Both the position numbers and the translations under genes were made by a program. Below, one piece after another: positions 25,713 through 36,027 of a stretch of DNA of 64,000 bases. A model generated the notes under the pieces. It saw only the letters and a list, made by a program, of their open reading frames with translations. It made no database searches and was not told the DNA's origin. The first letter of the stretch is position 1. Each line of letters begins with the position of its first letter. The DNA is taken from the NCBI GenBank assembly GCA_016195915.1, contig JACPYS010000014.1:1-64000 (forward strand), given 5' to 3'. Origin of the DNA: Betaproteobacteria bacterium. GTDB lineage: Bacteria; Pseudomonadota; Gammaproteobacteria; Burkholderiales; SG8-39.

Positions 25713-26564
25713 ATGGCGCGCCAGCTGACCTCCGCATTGATGTCGATGGCGGCACGACTGCCGCTTCGCGTTCTCCATGCTCTGGGATGGGTGCTCGGCT
25801 GGGCGATGGTCCTGCTTTCGCGCCGCTACCGTACGCACCTGAACGACAACATGGCATGTGCCGGATACTCCGATGCGCGTCTGCGTCGCCGCGCGATTGC
25901 GGAGGCCGGCAAGATGCTCGCGGAACTTCCCGCGCTCTGGCTGCGCCCGCATGCCGAGGTCGCGGCTCTGGTGCGCGAGGCGACCGGCTGGGAACTCGTG
26001 GAGCAGGCGCGCGCCGCGGGCAACGGCATCGTATTCGTCACGCCGCACCACGGCTGTTTCGAGGTGAGCGCGCAATACGGATCGTTTTACTTTCCGATGA
26101 CCATCATGTATCGCGCGCCGAAACTCGCGTGGCTCGAGCCCTGCATGAGGAAGGGCCGCGGCCGCGCGCGCGTACGCCTGGCATCCGCCGACCGCTCCGG
26201 CGTGCGTGAACTGCTCGCCGCGCTCAAGCGCCGCGAGGCGGTGGGAATCCTCCCCGACCAGGTGCCCGGCGAGGGCGAGGGCGAGTGGGCGGAATTTTTC
26301 GGCAGACCGGCGTACACGATGACCCTTGCCAGCAAACTCGCCGGCCGCGACCGCGCCGTCTGCCTGATTGCTTTTGCGCGGCGGCTCGCACGCGGGCGAG
26401 GCTATTCGCTGTCGATCCGGCCGCTGCCGCCGCCGTTATCCGGCGAGACTCCGGCGCGCACGCTCAACCGGGCGCTCGAGCAACTGATCCGCGAGTGCCC
26501 CGAGCAGTACCTCTGGGGCTACAACCGCTACAAGACGCCCGGCGCGCCCGAGGACGGGAACTGA
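25713..26564 (+). CDS. LpxL/HtrB-family lipid A acyltransferase-like protein (first of two)
   Basis: 283 residues. An N-terminal hydrophobic helix ([18 protein letters not shown]) anchors it to the inner membrane. [15 protein letters not shown] supplies the catalytic H(x4)E motif, [23 protein letters not shown] is the substrate block, and [11 protein letters not shown] the conserved end. These enzymes add secondary acyl chains to Kdo2-lipid A or related lipids. Length is slightly short of E. coli LpxL, matching the beta-proteobacterial pairs. The ATG at 25713 is chosen because the anchor helix follows. The second paralogue starts 3 bases after the stop. Confidence 0.88.
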   Translation: MARQLTSALMSMAARLPLRVLHALGWVLGWAMVLLSRRYRTHLNDNMACAGYSDARLRRRAIAEAGKMLAELPALWLRPHAEVAALVREATGWELVEQARAAGNGIVFVTPHHGCFEVSAQYGSFYFPMTIMYRAPKLAWLEPCMRKGRGRARVRLASADRSGVRELLAALKRREAVGILPDQVPGEGEGEWAEFFGRPAYTMTLASKLAGRDRAVCLIAFARRLARGRGYSLSIRPLPPPLSGETPARTLNRALEQLIRECPEQYLWGYNRYKTPGAPEDGN

Positions 26565-26567
26565 GGC

Positions 26568-27440
26568 ATGAGCCGGGTCATATTCGCACTGATGTGGCTT
26601 GCGCATTTCCTTCCGCTCGCAGTGCTTGCACGCCTGGGCGAATGGGTTGGCACCGTCGCATACTGGTTCATCCCCGAGCGCAGGATGGTCGCGCGCGTCA
26701 ATCTCGCGCGCTGCTTTCCGCAGATGCCGCAAGCCGAACGCGAGCGGCTGGCGCGCGCGCATTTCCGCGCTTTCTGCCGCAGCTTCGTCGAGCACGGCCT
26801 GCTGTGGTGGGCCCCGCGCAGCCGCATCGAGCGGCTGGTGCGGATCGAAGGACTCGAGCATCTGCACGCATTGCGCGGCCAGCGCGTGGTCCTGCTCGCG
26901 CCGCATTTCGTCGGACTGGATGCCGGTGGGACGCGCCTCGCCTGCGAGGGCGATATGGCGTCGATGTTCGCCAACCAGAAGGACCCGAGGTTCGGCGCGC
27001 TGCTGCGCAAGGGCCGAAGCCGCTTCGGCGATCAGCGGCTGATCTCGCGCCAGGAGGGCATCCGCGCCGCGATCGCGGTGATTCGCGAAGGACGGCCTTT
27101 TTACTATCTTCCGGACCAGGACTACGGCGCCCGCGACGCGCTGTTCGTGCCGTTTTTCGGCGTTCCGGCGGCGACCGTCACCGCGCTGCCGCGCCTCGCG
27201 CGCATCACCGGAGCGACGATATTGCCGGCCGTGACGCGCATGCTGCCGGGCGGCGGCGGGTACGTGCTGACCCTCGGGCCCGCCTGGAGCGATTTTCCCA
27301 CCGGCGACCTCGAGGCGGATACGCGCCGGATGAACGCCTACATCGAGGCGCGCGTGCTCGAGATGCCGGAGCAGTATTTCTGGATGCACAAGCGCTTCAA
27401 GACGCGCCCCGCGGGCGAGGCGCGCTTTTACTCGGTATGA
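26568..27440 (+). CDS. LpxL/HtrB-family lipid A acyltransferase-like protein (second of two)
   Basis: 290 residues. Anchor helix near the N-terminus (VIFALMWLAHFLPLAVLA), RVNLARCFPQM (typical of LpxL N-terminal blocks), then LLAPHFVGLDAGG with the H(x4)D dyad, GRPFYYLPDQDYGARDALFVPFFG, and QYFWMHKRFKTRP. It is about as divergent from its neighbour as distinct acyltransferases are, so the two probably transfer different acyl groups or to different positions. It stands 7 bases from the following oxidoreductase gene on the same strand; whether they are one transcript is inference. Confidence 0.9.
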   Translation: MSRVIFALMWLAHFLPLAVLARLGEWVGTVAYWFIPERRMVARVNLARCFPQMPQAERERLARAHFRAFCRSFVEHGLLWWAPRSRIERLVRIEGLEHLHALRGQRVVLLAPHFVGLDAGGTRLACEGDMASMFANQKDPRFGALLRKGRSRFGDQRLISRQEGIRAAIAVIREGRPFYYLPDQDYGARDALFVPFFGVPAATVTALPRLARITGATILPAVTRMLPGGGGYVLTLGPAWSDFPTGDLEADTRRMNAYIEARVLEMPEQYFWMHKRFKTRPAGEARFYSV

Positions 27441-27447
27441 TTTCCAT

Positions 27448-28419
27448 ATGAACAAGCTGCGCGCCGGAGTGATCGGCGTTGGATATCTCGGACGCTTCCA
27501 TGCGGAAAAGTACGCCGCATGCAAAGGCGTGGAACTCATCGGCGTAGCGGATTCCGACCATGCCCGCGCGAAGGAGGTCGGCGCGAAACTGCGCTGCACG
27601 GCGTTCTTCGACTATCGCGAGCTGCTGCCACGCGTCGACGTGGTTTCGATCGCGGTACCCACCGAGTCGCATCACGCGGTGGCGCAGGCCGCGCTCGAAG
27701 CCGGCGTGCACGTATTGCTGGAAAAGCCGCTGACACGCACGCTGGATGAGGCTGCCTCGCTGGTCGCTCTCGCCCGCGAACGCGGACTGCGTCTGGGCGC
27801 GGGGCACCTCGAGCGCTTCAACCCGGCGTACCGCGCGCTCGAAAAGCAGCTCGACCGGCCGCTGTTCATTGACTGCGAGCGGCTCTCGGGCTTCAAGCTG
27901 CGCGGCACCGATGTGGACGTGGTGCTCGACCTGATGATCCACGATATCGACCTGGTGCTCGCGATGGTGCGCAGCGAACCGGCGTCGGTTTCCGCCTGCG
28001 GATTCTCCGTGCTCACGGATTCGATCGACATCGCCAACGCGCGCCTGGAGTTCCCGGACGGATGCGTTGCCAACCTTTCGGCGAGCCGCGTGTCGCAAAC
28101 CCCGGTGCGCAAGCTGCGGGTGTTCCAGTCCGAACTTTACATATCGGCCGATTTGCAGGCGGCAAAGCTGCGCGCGGTGCGCAAGGCGACCGACAGCATG
28201 CGCACGGTCGAAACCGAGACCGGTTTCGACGGCGCGGATGCGCTGCGCGCTGAAGTCGAGGCGTTTGTCGCCGCGGTGCGCGATGGGCGGGAGCCGCCGG
28301 TGACCGGCGAGGATGGCCGCCGCGCGCTCGCGCTTGCACTCGAAGTCGGCCGGCTCGTGCGCGAGCGGCTCGCGCAATTTTCGGCTGCCAGCGGATCTGT
28401 AGCACAGAGAGCGAAATGA
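27448..28419 (+). CDS. Gfo/Idh/MocA-family oxidoreductase
   Basis: 323 residues. The N-terminal Rossmann fold reads [19 protein letters not shown], followed by [19 protein letters not shown] and [15 protein letters not shown], the EKP motif that carries the catalytic Lys. [11 protein letters not shown] in the C-terminal domain is typical of sugar dehydrogenase members. It probably oxidises or reduces a nucleotide-sugar or similar. The following gene, a DegT aminotransferase, overlaps it by 4 bases, and the two together resemble 3-keto then 3-amino sugar steps (WlbA/WlbE type) of surface-polysaccharide or lipid A sugar synthesis. That link with the acyltransferases just upstream is inference. 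Confidence 0.88.
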   Translation: MNKLRAGVIGVGYLGRFHAEKYAACKGVELIGVADSDHARAKEVGAKLRCTAFFDYRELLPRVDVVSIAVPTESHHAVAQAALEAGVHVLLEKPLTRTLDEAASLVALARERGLRLGAGHLERFNPAYRALEKQLDRPLFIDCERLSGFKLRGTDVDVVLDLMIHDIDLVLAMVRSEPASVSACGFSVLTDSIDIANARLEFPDGCVANLSASRVSQTPVRKLRVFQSELYISADLQAAKLRAVRKATDSMRTVETETGFDGADALRAEVEAFVAAVRDGREPPVTGEDGRRALALALEVGRLVRERLAQFSAASGSVAQRAK

Positions 28420-29507
28420 ACATATCGATGCTCGACCTCGCGGCCGAACAGCGCGAGCTCTCGGGCGAACTCGAGGCCGCGATCAAGGGGGTGCTCGCTT
28501 CCGGGCATTTCATCCTCGGCCCGCAGGGAGCGGCTTTCGAAAACGAAATCGCCGCCTGGCTCGGTGTCGGGCACGCCGTGGCGGTCGCCTCGGGCACAGA
28601 CGCATTGCACCTTGCGCTGCGTGCCGCGGGCGTCGGTCCCGGCGACGAGGTCGTCACGCCCGCGTTTACTTTCATCGCCACGGCCCAGGCCATTTCCTAT
28701 TGCGGCGCGCGGCCGGTTTTCGCCGACATCGATCCCGGGACTTTCAACCTCGACCCCTCCTCGCTCGCGCGCGTCCTCACGCCGCGCACGCGCGCGGTCA
28801 TCGCGGTGCACCTGTACGGGCAGTGCGCCGACATGGGCTCGATCGCGGCCGTTTGCGAACAGCGCGGCCTGACGCTGATCGAGGACTGCGCTCAGGCAAT
28901 CGGCGCGGATTGGCAGGGGCGCCGCGCCGGGGCCTGGGGTGCGTTGGGATGTTTTTCGTTCTACCCGACCAAGAATCTCGGGGCGTACGGCGACGCGGGG
29001 CTGATTACGACCGGCGATGCGAAGCTGGCCGAAACCCTGCGCGTGCTGCGCCACCACGGCTCGCGCGTCGCATACCGCCACGAAATGATCGGCTACAACA
29101 GCCGCATGGACGAGTTGCAGGCCGCGATCCTGCGCGTGAAGCTGCGCCGCCTCGAGGCCTGGAACGCCGCCCGCCGCGGGCATGCCGAGCACTATCGCCG
29201 GCTGCTTGCGGGCTCGACGCTCGTTTTGCCGTCCGAACATGGCCGCGGCAGCCACGCCTATCACCAGTTCACGCTGCGCAGCGCGCGCCGCGATGCGATG
29301 CGGGAGGCGCTGACGCGCGCCGGAATTGCGAGCGCGATCTATTACCCGATTCCCTTGCATCACCAGCCCGTGTACGAACGCGAGCACGGCGGGCTTTCGC
29401 TGCCGGTCTCGGAAGAAGCGGCGCGCACCGTGTTCGCGGTTCCCGTCTATCCGCAACTCACCGCCGATCGGCTCGAGCGCGTGTGCGAGGTGCTGCTTAC
29501 GGCATGA
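28416..29507 (+). CDS. DegT/DnrJ/EryC1/StrS-family sugar aminotransferase
   Basis: 363 residues. PLP enzyme of the sugar aminotransferase family. Lys186 in [14 protein letters not shown] is the PLP lysine, [10 protein letters not shown] is the Asp that holds the pyridine nitrogen, and [14 protein letters not shown] is another signature. [12 protein letters not shown] near residue 55 binds the phosphate. It likely converts a keto-sugar nucleotide, made by the upstream Gfo/Idh enzyme, into an amino-sugar. Its ATG lies in the end of the previous gene, and its own end overlaps dapF (ATGA). Confidence 0.9.
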   Translation: MNISMLDLAAEQRELSGELEAAIKGVLASGHFILGPQGAAFENEIAAWLGVGHAVAVASGTDALHLALRAAGVGPGDEVVTPAFTFIATAQAISYCGARPVFADIDPGTFNLDPSSLARVLTPRTRAVIAVHLYGQCADMGSIAAVCEQRGLTLIEDCAQAIGADWQGRRAGAWGALGCFSFYPTKNLGAYGDAGLITTGDAKLAETLRVLRHHGSRVAYRHEMIGYNSRMDELQAAILRVKLRRLEAWNAARRGHAEHYRRLLAGSTLVLPSEHGRGSHAYHQFTLRSARRDAMREALTRAGIASAIYYPIPLHHQPVYEREHGGLSLPVSEEAARTVFAVPVYPQLTADRLERVCEVLLTA

Positions 29508-30349
29508 AACTCGCGTTCACGAAGATGCATGGTGCCGGCAACGATTTCGTCGTGCTCGACGCGGTCATGCAGCCGCTTGCGCTCGGCGCGGAGCAGATCC
29601 GCCGCCTCGCGGACCGGCGCTTCGGCGTGGGCTGCGACCAGGTCCTGGTGGTCGAGCGCGCGAGCGCCGAGGGCAGCCGCGCGGGAGCCGATTTCCGCTA
29701 CCGCATATTCAATGCCGACGGCGGCGAGGTGGAACAGTGCGGCAACGGAGCGCGCTGTTTCGTCAAATTCGTGCACGCGAAGGGGCTCACGGCAAAGCGC
29801 GAGATCGCCGTGGAGACCCTCGGCGGCCTGATCCGGCCCCGGCTGGAGGACGATGGAGAAGTCTCCGTCGACATGGGCGCGCCGGTGTTCGAATTCGCGC
29901 GCGTTCCCTTTGCGGGCGAGTTGGCGGGGATGATGCAGCGGCTCGATCTGGGTGATGGCGAGACGGTCGAGGTCGCGGTGCTGTCGATGGGCAATCCGCA
30001 CGCGGTGCAACGGGTGCCGGACGCCGAAGCGGCCCCGGTCGCGCGGCAGGGACCGGCGATCGAGCGCCACGCGCTTTTTCCACGGCGCGTCAATGCCGGG
30101 TTCATGCAGGTGCTGGACGCCCACGCCATCGCGCTGCGCGTCTACGAACGTGGCACGGGCGAAACGCTCGCCTGCGGGACCGGCGCCTGCGCCGCTGTCG
30201 TGGCGGGAATCCGCCAGGGCCGGCTGCAGACGCCGGTCGAAGTGCGCACGCGCGGCGGCAGATTGACCATCGCATGGGCCGGCGGCGACAATGCCGTGTG
30301 GATGAAGGGCCCCGCGCAGAGCGTGTTCGAGGGCGTGGTGGAAACATGA
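29504..30349 (+). CDS. dapF: Diaminopimelate epimerase
   Basis: 281 residues. Converts LL- to meso-diaminopimelate for lysine and peptidoglycan. The cofactor-free two-Cys mechanism uses Cys79 ([10 protein letters not shown]) and Cys224 ([10 protein letters not shown]), both present. The start [16 protein letters not shown] is conserved. The order dapF-DUF484-xerC-next gene is a well-known proteobacterial cluster, and the 4-base overlap with the aminotransferase gene shows coupling to the upstream sugar genes too. Start at ATG 29504. Confidence 0.97.
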   Translation: MKLAFTKMHGAGNDFVVLDAVMQPLALGAEQIRRLADRRFGVGCDQVLVVERASAEGSRAGADFRYRIFNADGGEVEQCGNGARCFVKFVHAKGLTAKREIAVETLGGLIRPRLEDDGEVSVDMGAPVFEFARVPFAGELAGMMQRLDLGDGETVEVAVLSMGNPHAVQRVPDAEAAPVARQGPAIERHALFPRRVNAGFMQVLDAHAIALRVYERGTGETLACGTGACAAVVAGIRQGRLQTPVEVRTRGGRLTIAWAGGDNAVWMKGPAQSVFEGVVET

Positions 30350-30356
30350 GACAGAT

Positions 30357-31001
30357 ATGAACCCCGAAGAAGTCGTGCAGTTCCTGAAGGCGAACCCCGG
30401 ATTTTTCGATCAACACCCGGAATTGCTGGAAACGATCTACGTGCCGCATCCGCACGGCGGCCGCGCGATCCCACTGTCGGAGCGGCAGCTCGTCACGCTG
30501 CGCGAGAAGAACCGGGTGATCGAGTCCAAGCTCGGCGAACTGATCCAGTTCGGCGAGGAAAACGATGCGATCAGCGAGAAGGTCCAGCGCCTGTCGGTGG
30601 CGCTGCTCGGCACGCGCGATTTCGCCGGCGTGGCGCACGCGCTGTATTTCCACTTGCGTGAGGATTTCTCGGTGCCGCATGTGGCCTTGCGCGTCTGGGG
30701 CAAGTCGCTGCTCGATGGCACGCTCGAGGGTTCGCCCGTTACGGAGGCGCAGCGCGCGCGCGCGGAGTCGATGGGCGCGCCGCAGTGCGGCCCGGCCGCC
30801 GGCAGCGACTTCGGCGATTGGTTTGGCGGCGCTCGCGAGCACGTGCGCTCGCAGGCGCTGATCCCGCTCGGAGCCACATCCGTATTCGGCCTGCTCGCGC
30901 TGGGCAGCGAGGACGCGAAGCGTTTCTATGCGGAGATGGGCACGCTGTACCTGCGGCGCATCGGCGAGACCGTGGCTGCGGCGCTTTCATCGAGATTGTA
31001 G
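30357..31001 (+). CDS. DUF484 protein (GAF-like)
   Basis: 214 residues. NPEEVVQFLKANPGFFDQHPELLETI is the diagnostic N-terminal helix of DUF484, followed by a coiled segment (LVTLREKNRVIESKLGELIQ) and a GAF-like domain (ALIPLGATSVFGLLALGSEDAKRFYAEMGTLYL). The function is unknown, though it co-occurs with xerC in most proteobacteria. It ends 10 bases before the xerC start. Start ATG 30357 gives the family N-terminus. Confidence 0.93.
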   Translation: MNPEEVVQFLKANPGFFDQHPELLETIYVPHPHGGRAIPLSERQLVTLREKNRVIESKLGELIQFGEENDAISEKVQRLSVALLGTRDFAGVAHALYFHLREDFSVPHVALRVWGKSLLDGTLEGSPVTEAQRARAESMGAPQCGPAAGSDFGDWFGGAREHVRSQALIPLGATSVFGLLALGSEDAKRFYAEMGTLYLRRIGETVAAALSSRL

Positions 31002-31011
31002 CTCCGGGCGC

Positions 31012-31932
31012 ATGGCCATCACGCGCGCCCCGGCCATGGCCTCCGACGATCCGCAGGTCGCCGCATGGCTCGATGCGCTCGCGCACCAACGCCGGCTTTC
31101 GCAGGCGACGCTGGCAAACTATCGCCACGCCCTCGAGCGCCTGCGCCGGATGGCGGGACCGGCCCCGCTGTCACGGCTGCACACGCCGCAGCTGCGGCGC
31201 CACGCAGCGCAATTGCGCGGCGAAGGACTCGCGCCGCGCACCATCGCGCTGACGCTTTCCGCGTGGCGCGGCTTGTACCGCTGGCTCGCGCGCCATCGCG
31301 GGCTCGCGCGCAACCCCATGGCGGGCGTGCGCGCGCCCAAGGCGCCCAGGACGCTGCCCAAGGCGCTTACGCCGGAAGCGGCGTCGCGCCTGCTCGAGGC
31401 CGCGGCCGAAACCTCGCTTGACGCGATCCGCGACCACGCGATGTTCGAGCTGCTCTACTCCTCGGGACTGCGGCTGGCCGAGCTGGTCTCGCTCGACGCC
31501 GGTGATGGGGCACTCGATTTGCGCGCAGGCGAGGTTACGGTAACCGGGAAGGGCCGCAAGACGCGCACGGTCCCCGTGGGCAGCCGCGCGCGCGAGGCCC
31601 TCGTGCGCTGGATGGCGGTGCGCTCGCAGCTGGCGAAACCGGACGAACCTGCGCTGTTCGTAGGAGCGCGCGGCGCTCGCATCGCGCCGGGCGTGGTGCA
31701 GGTGCGCCTGAGGCGGCAGGGGCAGCGCAAGGGTCTCGAAGCGAAAGTGCATCCGCACGTGCTGCGCCACTCCTTCGCGAGCCACGTGCTGCAGTCTTCG
31801 CAGGACCTGCGCGCGGTGCAGGAGATGCTCGGCCACGCGAGCATCTCCACCACGCAGGTGTATACCCACCTGGATTTTCAGGCGCTGGCCAAGGTCTACG
31901 ACGCCGCGCACCCGAGGGCGAGAAAGAAGTGA
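31012..31932 (+). CDS. xerC: Tyrosine recombinase XerC
   Basis: 306 residues. With XerD it resolves chromosome dimers at dif. The N-terminal SAM-like core-binding domain (YRHALERLRRMAG) precedes the catalytic domain with all key residues: SSGLRLAELVSL (Arg), GKGRKTRTVPV (Lys), HVLRHSFASHVL (His-x-x-Arg), LGHASISTTQVYTH (His and the nucleophile Tyr). The next gene starts in its stop. An ATG at 31036 is a possible alternative start. Confidence 0.95.
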   Translation: MAITRAPAMASDDPQVAAWLDALAHQRRLSQATLANYRHALERLRRMAGPAPLSRLHTPQLRRHAAQLRGEGLAPRTIALTLSAWRGLYRWLARHRGLARNPMAGVRAPKAPRTLPKALTPEAASRLLEAAAETSLDAIRDHAMFELLYSSGLRLAELVSLDAGDGALDLRAGEVTVTGKGRKTRTVPVGSRAREALVRWMAVRSQLAKPDEPALFVGARGARIAPGVVQVRLRRQGQRKGLEAKVHPHVLRHSFASHVLQSSQDLRAVQEMLGHASISTTQVYTHLDFQALAKVYDAAHPRARKK

Positions 31933-33146
31933 GCGCCGCGGTCATTCCCGCAGTTATCCCGGTTGTCAGGCTCAAATCGGGGCGCGAGAAATCGCTCAAG
32001 CGCCGGCATCCGTGGGTATTTTCCGGGGCGATCGACCCTCCCCGGCAGGAGCCGGGAACGGGCGATACCGTCGAGCTCCGCTCGGCCGACGGCGCGCCGC
32101 TCGCGCTGGCCGCCTGGAGCCCGGCCTCCCAGATTCGCGCGAGGGTATGGAGCTTTGATCACAGGGTGAAGATCGGCGCGGAATTCTTTCGCTCCCGCAT
32201 CGCGAGTGCGCTCGCGATGCGCGAAGCGATGCCGGTCGCGCGCAACACCAACGCCATGCGGCTCGTGCACGGCGAATCCGACGGCCTGCCGGGGCTGATC
32301 GTCGATCGATACGCCGACGTGCTGGTCGCGCAGTTTCTCTCGGCCGGGGCGGAATCCTGGCGCGCAGCGATTCTCGACGCGCTGGCGGAACTGACCGGCT
32401 GCACGGCGATTTTCGAGCGCTCCGACGCGGAGGTGCGCCAACTGGAAGGGCTCGCGCCGCGCACCGGTTTCGTGCGCGGGGCGAGCGACGCAGGCCGCGT
32501 TGCGATCCACGAGCACGGGTTGCAGTTCCGCGTCGATGTCGCAGCGGGGCAGAAGACCGGATTTTTTCTCGATCAGCGCGAGAACCGCCAGCGCGTGCGC
32601 GCGCTCGCGGCCGGGCGCGACGTGCTCGACGGCTTTTGTTACACGGGCGGGTTCGCGCTCGCCGCTCTTGCAGGCGGCGCAAACAGCGTCGTGGCACTGG
32701 ACAGTTCCGCGCCGGCGCTCGAAATCGCGCGCGAAAACCTCTGCGCCAACCCGTTCGACGCATCGCGCGTGCATTTCGAAATCGCCGATGTGTTCGCCCA
32801 CCTGCGCAAGCTGCGCGACCGCGCTGCGCGCTTCGACATGATCGTGCTCGATCCGCCCAAGTTTGCGCCCACCGCGGCGCAGGCCGAAAACGCCGCGCGC
32901 GCCTACAAGGACATCAACCTGCTCGCGTTGAAGCTGCTGGCGCCGGGCGGGCTGCTCGCCACTTTTTCGTGTTCCGGCGGCGTGTCCGCGGAGTTCTTCC
33001 AGAAGGTCGTGGCCGGCGCGGCGATCGACGCCGGTGTCGATGCGAGAGTGATCGAGCGCTTCGGTGCCGGGCCCGACCACCCGGTGGCGCTCAATTTCCC
33101 GGAGGGCGAATACCTGAAAGGGCTGCTGATCGTCCGGGCGTGGTAG
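31929..33146 (+). CDS. rlmI: 23S rRNA (cytosine-5)-methyltransferase RlmI-like
   Basis: 405 residues, GTG start 31929 overlapping the xerC stop. The N-terminal PUA domain (RLKSGREKSLKRRHPWVFSGAI) and the Rossmann methyltransferase (VLDGFCYTGGFALAALAGG, DMIVLDPPKFAPT, FSCSGGVSAEFF) match the RlmI/YccW group, which makes m5C1962 in 23S rRNA. The catalytic Cys is in the SCSGG motif. No other rRNA-modifying gene is adjacent. Strong match; the exact target base is by family. Confidence 0.9.
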   Translation: MSAAVIPAVIPVVRLKSGREKSLKRRHPWVFSGAIDPPRQEPGTGDTVELRSADGAPLALAAWSPASQIRARVWSFDHRVKIGAEFFRSRIASALAMREAMPVARNTNAMRLVHGESDGLPGLIVDRYADVLVAQFLSAGAESWRAAILDALAELTGCTAIFERSDAEVRQLEGLAPRTGFVRGASDAGRVAIHEHGLQFRVDVAAGQKTGFFLDQRENRQRVRALAAGRDVLDGFCYTGGFALAALAGGANSVVALDSSAPALEIARENLCANPFDASRVHFEIADVFAHLRKLRDRAARFDMIVLDPPKFAPTAAQAENAARAYKDINLLALKLLAPGGLLATFSCSGGVSAEFFQKVVAGAAIDAGVDARVIERFGAGPDHPVALNFPEGEYLKGLLIVRAW

Positions 33147-33184
33147 ATTCGCCTCCCCGCATCCCGTTGCGCAAGGCAGGCACG

Positions 33185-34177
<993 letters not shown>

Positions 34178-34180
34178 GCA

Positions 34181-34495
34181 ATGAATCGCGCTGTGCGCCA
34201 CCTGCTGATCGCACTGGCCCTGCTGTTCACCCAGCAGGCCGGGCAACTGCATGCGCTTTCGCATCTCAAACACAATCTCAATGCGCTCGCGCGCGGCGGC
34301 GAAAGCGCGCCGCCCGTCGATCACAAGGCCGACCGGTGCATTGCGTTTCACGCCTTCGACAGCGCGCTGCCGGTTCTCGCGTTCGCCGTTGAACCGCCTC
34401 GTGCGGCGACGCAGGTGCTTGCTGGCGTCGCCCGGTTTTCGCTTCGCCCGCCGCGGATCGTGTTCGATTCGCGCGCTCCGCCCGCACTCTCCTAG
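34181..34495 (+). CDS. Small exported His-containing protein, metal-cluster partner
   Basis: 104 residues starting 3 bases after the GTPase gene. An N-terminal hydrophobic segment (AVRHLLIALALLFTQQA) is a signal or anchor; then HALSHLKHNLNAL and DHKADRCIAFHAFDS carry several His, Asp and one Cys, as expected of a metal ligand-bearing periplasmic peptide. I do not recognise the family with certainty; similar short proteins (DUF2946-like) occur in bacterial metal-uptake clusters. Its position between a zinc GTPase and a porin gene supports a role in metal handling. The 91 bases after it contain nothing clear. Confidence 0.6.
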   Translation: MNRAVRHLLIALALLFTQQAGQLHALSHLKHNLNALARGGESAPPVDHKADRCIAFHAFDSALPVLAFAVEPPRAATQVLAGVARFSLRPPRIVFDSRAPPALS

Positions 34496-34586
34496 CTGAT
34501 TTCCCCATCAGGCTCCGCATTGCACAGCGGAGTTGTCGGCGGCCATCTTCGGGACGGTTCGCCATCGCAGATCATGGAGAAGCGAC

Positions 34587-36017
34587 ATGTCGATCAGGAA
34601 TGCCACGGCGCTCGCGATTGCGGCCGCGCTCGGCGCATCTCAAGCCGCGTACGCAGCGACCGAAGATGATTTGAAGGAGCTGCGCGAAACTGTGCGCCAG
34701 CTCAAGGAACTCTACGAAAAGCGCATCGAAGCGCTGGAAAAGAGGTTGCAGCAGACAGAGCAATCGGCGGGGAAGGCCGCCGCTGCCGCGGCCAGCGCCG
34801 AAACCACGGCGAATCAGGCCGTGGTGCAGGCGAGCAGCCGTCCTGCGGGGGAAAATGCGTTTAACCCCGGCGTTTCCCTGATCCTCAACGGAGCCTATGG
34901 GAACCTGTCCCGGGATCCTGCGCGGTTCAGGATCAACGGTTTCGCGCCAACGCTTGGCGAGGTCGGTCCGCCGAGCCGGGGCTTGAGCCTGGGAGAATCC
35001 GAGCTTGCGTTCGCGGCGAATGTGGACCACTACTTTCGCGGCGTGCTGATCGCGGCTCTCGCGCCCGACGACAGAATCGGCGTCGAGGAGGGTTATGTCC
35101 ACACCATCGGCCTGTCGAACGGCTTCAGCGTCAAGGCCGGGCGATTCTTCTCCGGCGTGGGCTATCAGAACGAAACGCATGCGCATGCCTGGGACTTCAT
35201 CGACGCGCCGCTGGCCAATAAGGTGTTCCTCGGCAATCAGCTGGCGGAAGATGGCGTCCAGCTCCGGTGGGTTGCTCCGACCGAACTGTATTTCGACGCC
35301 GGACTCGAACTCGGCCGCGGGCGCAAGTTTCCCGGCGCGCCCGACGGCGGGCGCAGCAAGAACGGTTTCGGCTCGGGCAACGTTTTCGCGCATCTGGGCG
35401 GCGATATCGGCGCGAGCACGGCATGGCGCGCGGGACTGTCGCATCTGCGGACCGCGCCGCAGGAGCGCAATTACGATGACTTCGATTCCACCGGTACCGG
35501 CACTCGCGTGACCAACAGTTTTTCCGGCCGCAGCCGGCTGTGGGCGGTGGACGGAATTCTCAAGTGGGCGCCGAACGGCAATCCGACCGAAACGAACTTC
35601 AAGCTGCAGGGAGAGTATTTCCGGCGCAACGAAAGCGGCAATCTTACCTACGACGTTGCGGCCGCTTCGCTCGGCAGGCGGACCGGCAGCTACGCATCGC
35701 GCCAGTCAGGCTGGTACTTGCATGGCGTGTACCAGTTCATGCCGCAGTGGCGGGCTGGCTATCGCTACGACCGGCTGTATGCAGGCACCACCCGCCTGGG
35801 TCTGGTGAATTCGGGTGCACTCAGCGCGGCGGATTTCCCCATCCTCGGCGCCTACAGCCCGACGCGCAACAGCTGGATGCTCGACTGGAGCCCGAGTGAG
35901 TTCAGCCGCGTGCGAGTGCAGTTCGCGCGCGACCGCTCGCAGCCGGGTGCGACCGACAACCAGATGTTCCTCCAGTACATCATGAGTCTGGGGGCCCATG
36001 GCGCGCACAAATTCTAG
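34587..36017 (+). CDS. Outer-membrane porin-like protein with N-terminal coiled coil
   Basis: 476 residues. Signal peptide MSIRNATALAIAAALGASQA, then a coiled-coil segment (DDLKELRETVRQLKELYEKR, up to about residue 85), then many alternating beta strands: FAANVDHYFRGVLIAAL, FSVKAGRFFSGVGYQNE, VQLRWVAPTELYFDAGLEL, and a C-terminal Phe (HGAHKF). The layout is that of OprP/OprO-like porins whose N-terminal coiled coil reaches into the periplasm. It is located in the metal-uptake cluster, so it may admit zinc or another ion, which is inference. ATG 34587 with GGAGAAG at -13. Confidence 0.85.
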   Translation: MSIRNATALAIAAALGASQAAYAATEDDLKELRETVRQLKELYEKRIEALEKRLQQTEQSAGKAAAAAASAETTANQAVVQASSRPAGENAFNPGVSLILNGAYGNLSRDPARFRINGFAPTLGEVGPPSRGLSLGESELAFAANVDHYFRGVLIAALAPDDRIGVEEGYVHTIGLSNGFSVKAGRFFSGVGYQNETHAHAWDFIDAPLANKVFLGNQLAEDGVQLRWVAPTELYFDAGLELGRGRKFPGAPDGGRSKNGFGSGNVFAHLGGDIGASTAWRAGLSHLRTAPQERNYDDFDSTGTGTRVTNSFSGRSRLWAVDGILKWAPNGNPTETNFKLQGEYFRRNESGNLTYDVAAASLGRRTGSYASRQSGWYLHGVYQFMPQWRAGYRYDRLYAGTTRLGLVNSGALSAADFPILGAYSPTRNSWMLDWSPSEFSRVRVQFARDRSQPGATDNQMFLQYIMSLGAHGAHKF

Positions 36018-36027
36018 GCTGAGAGAT

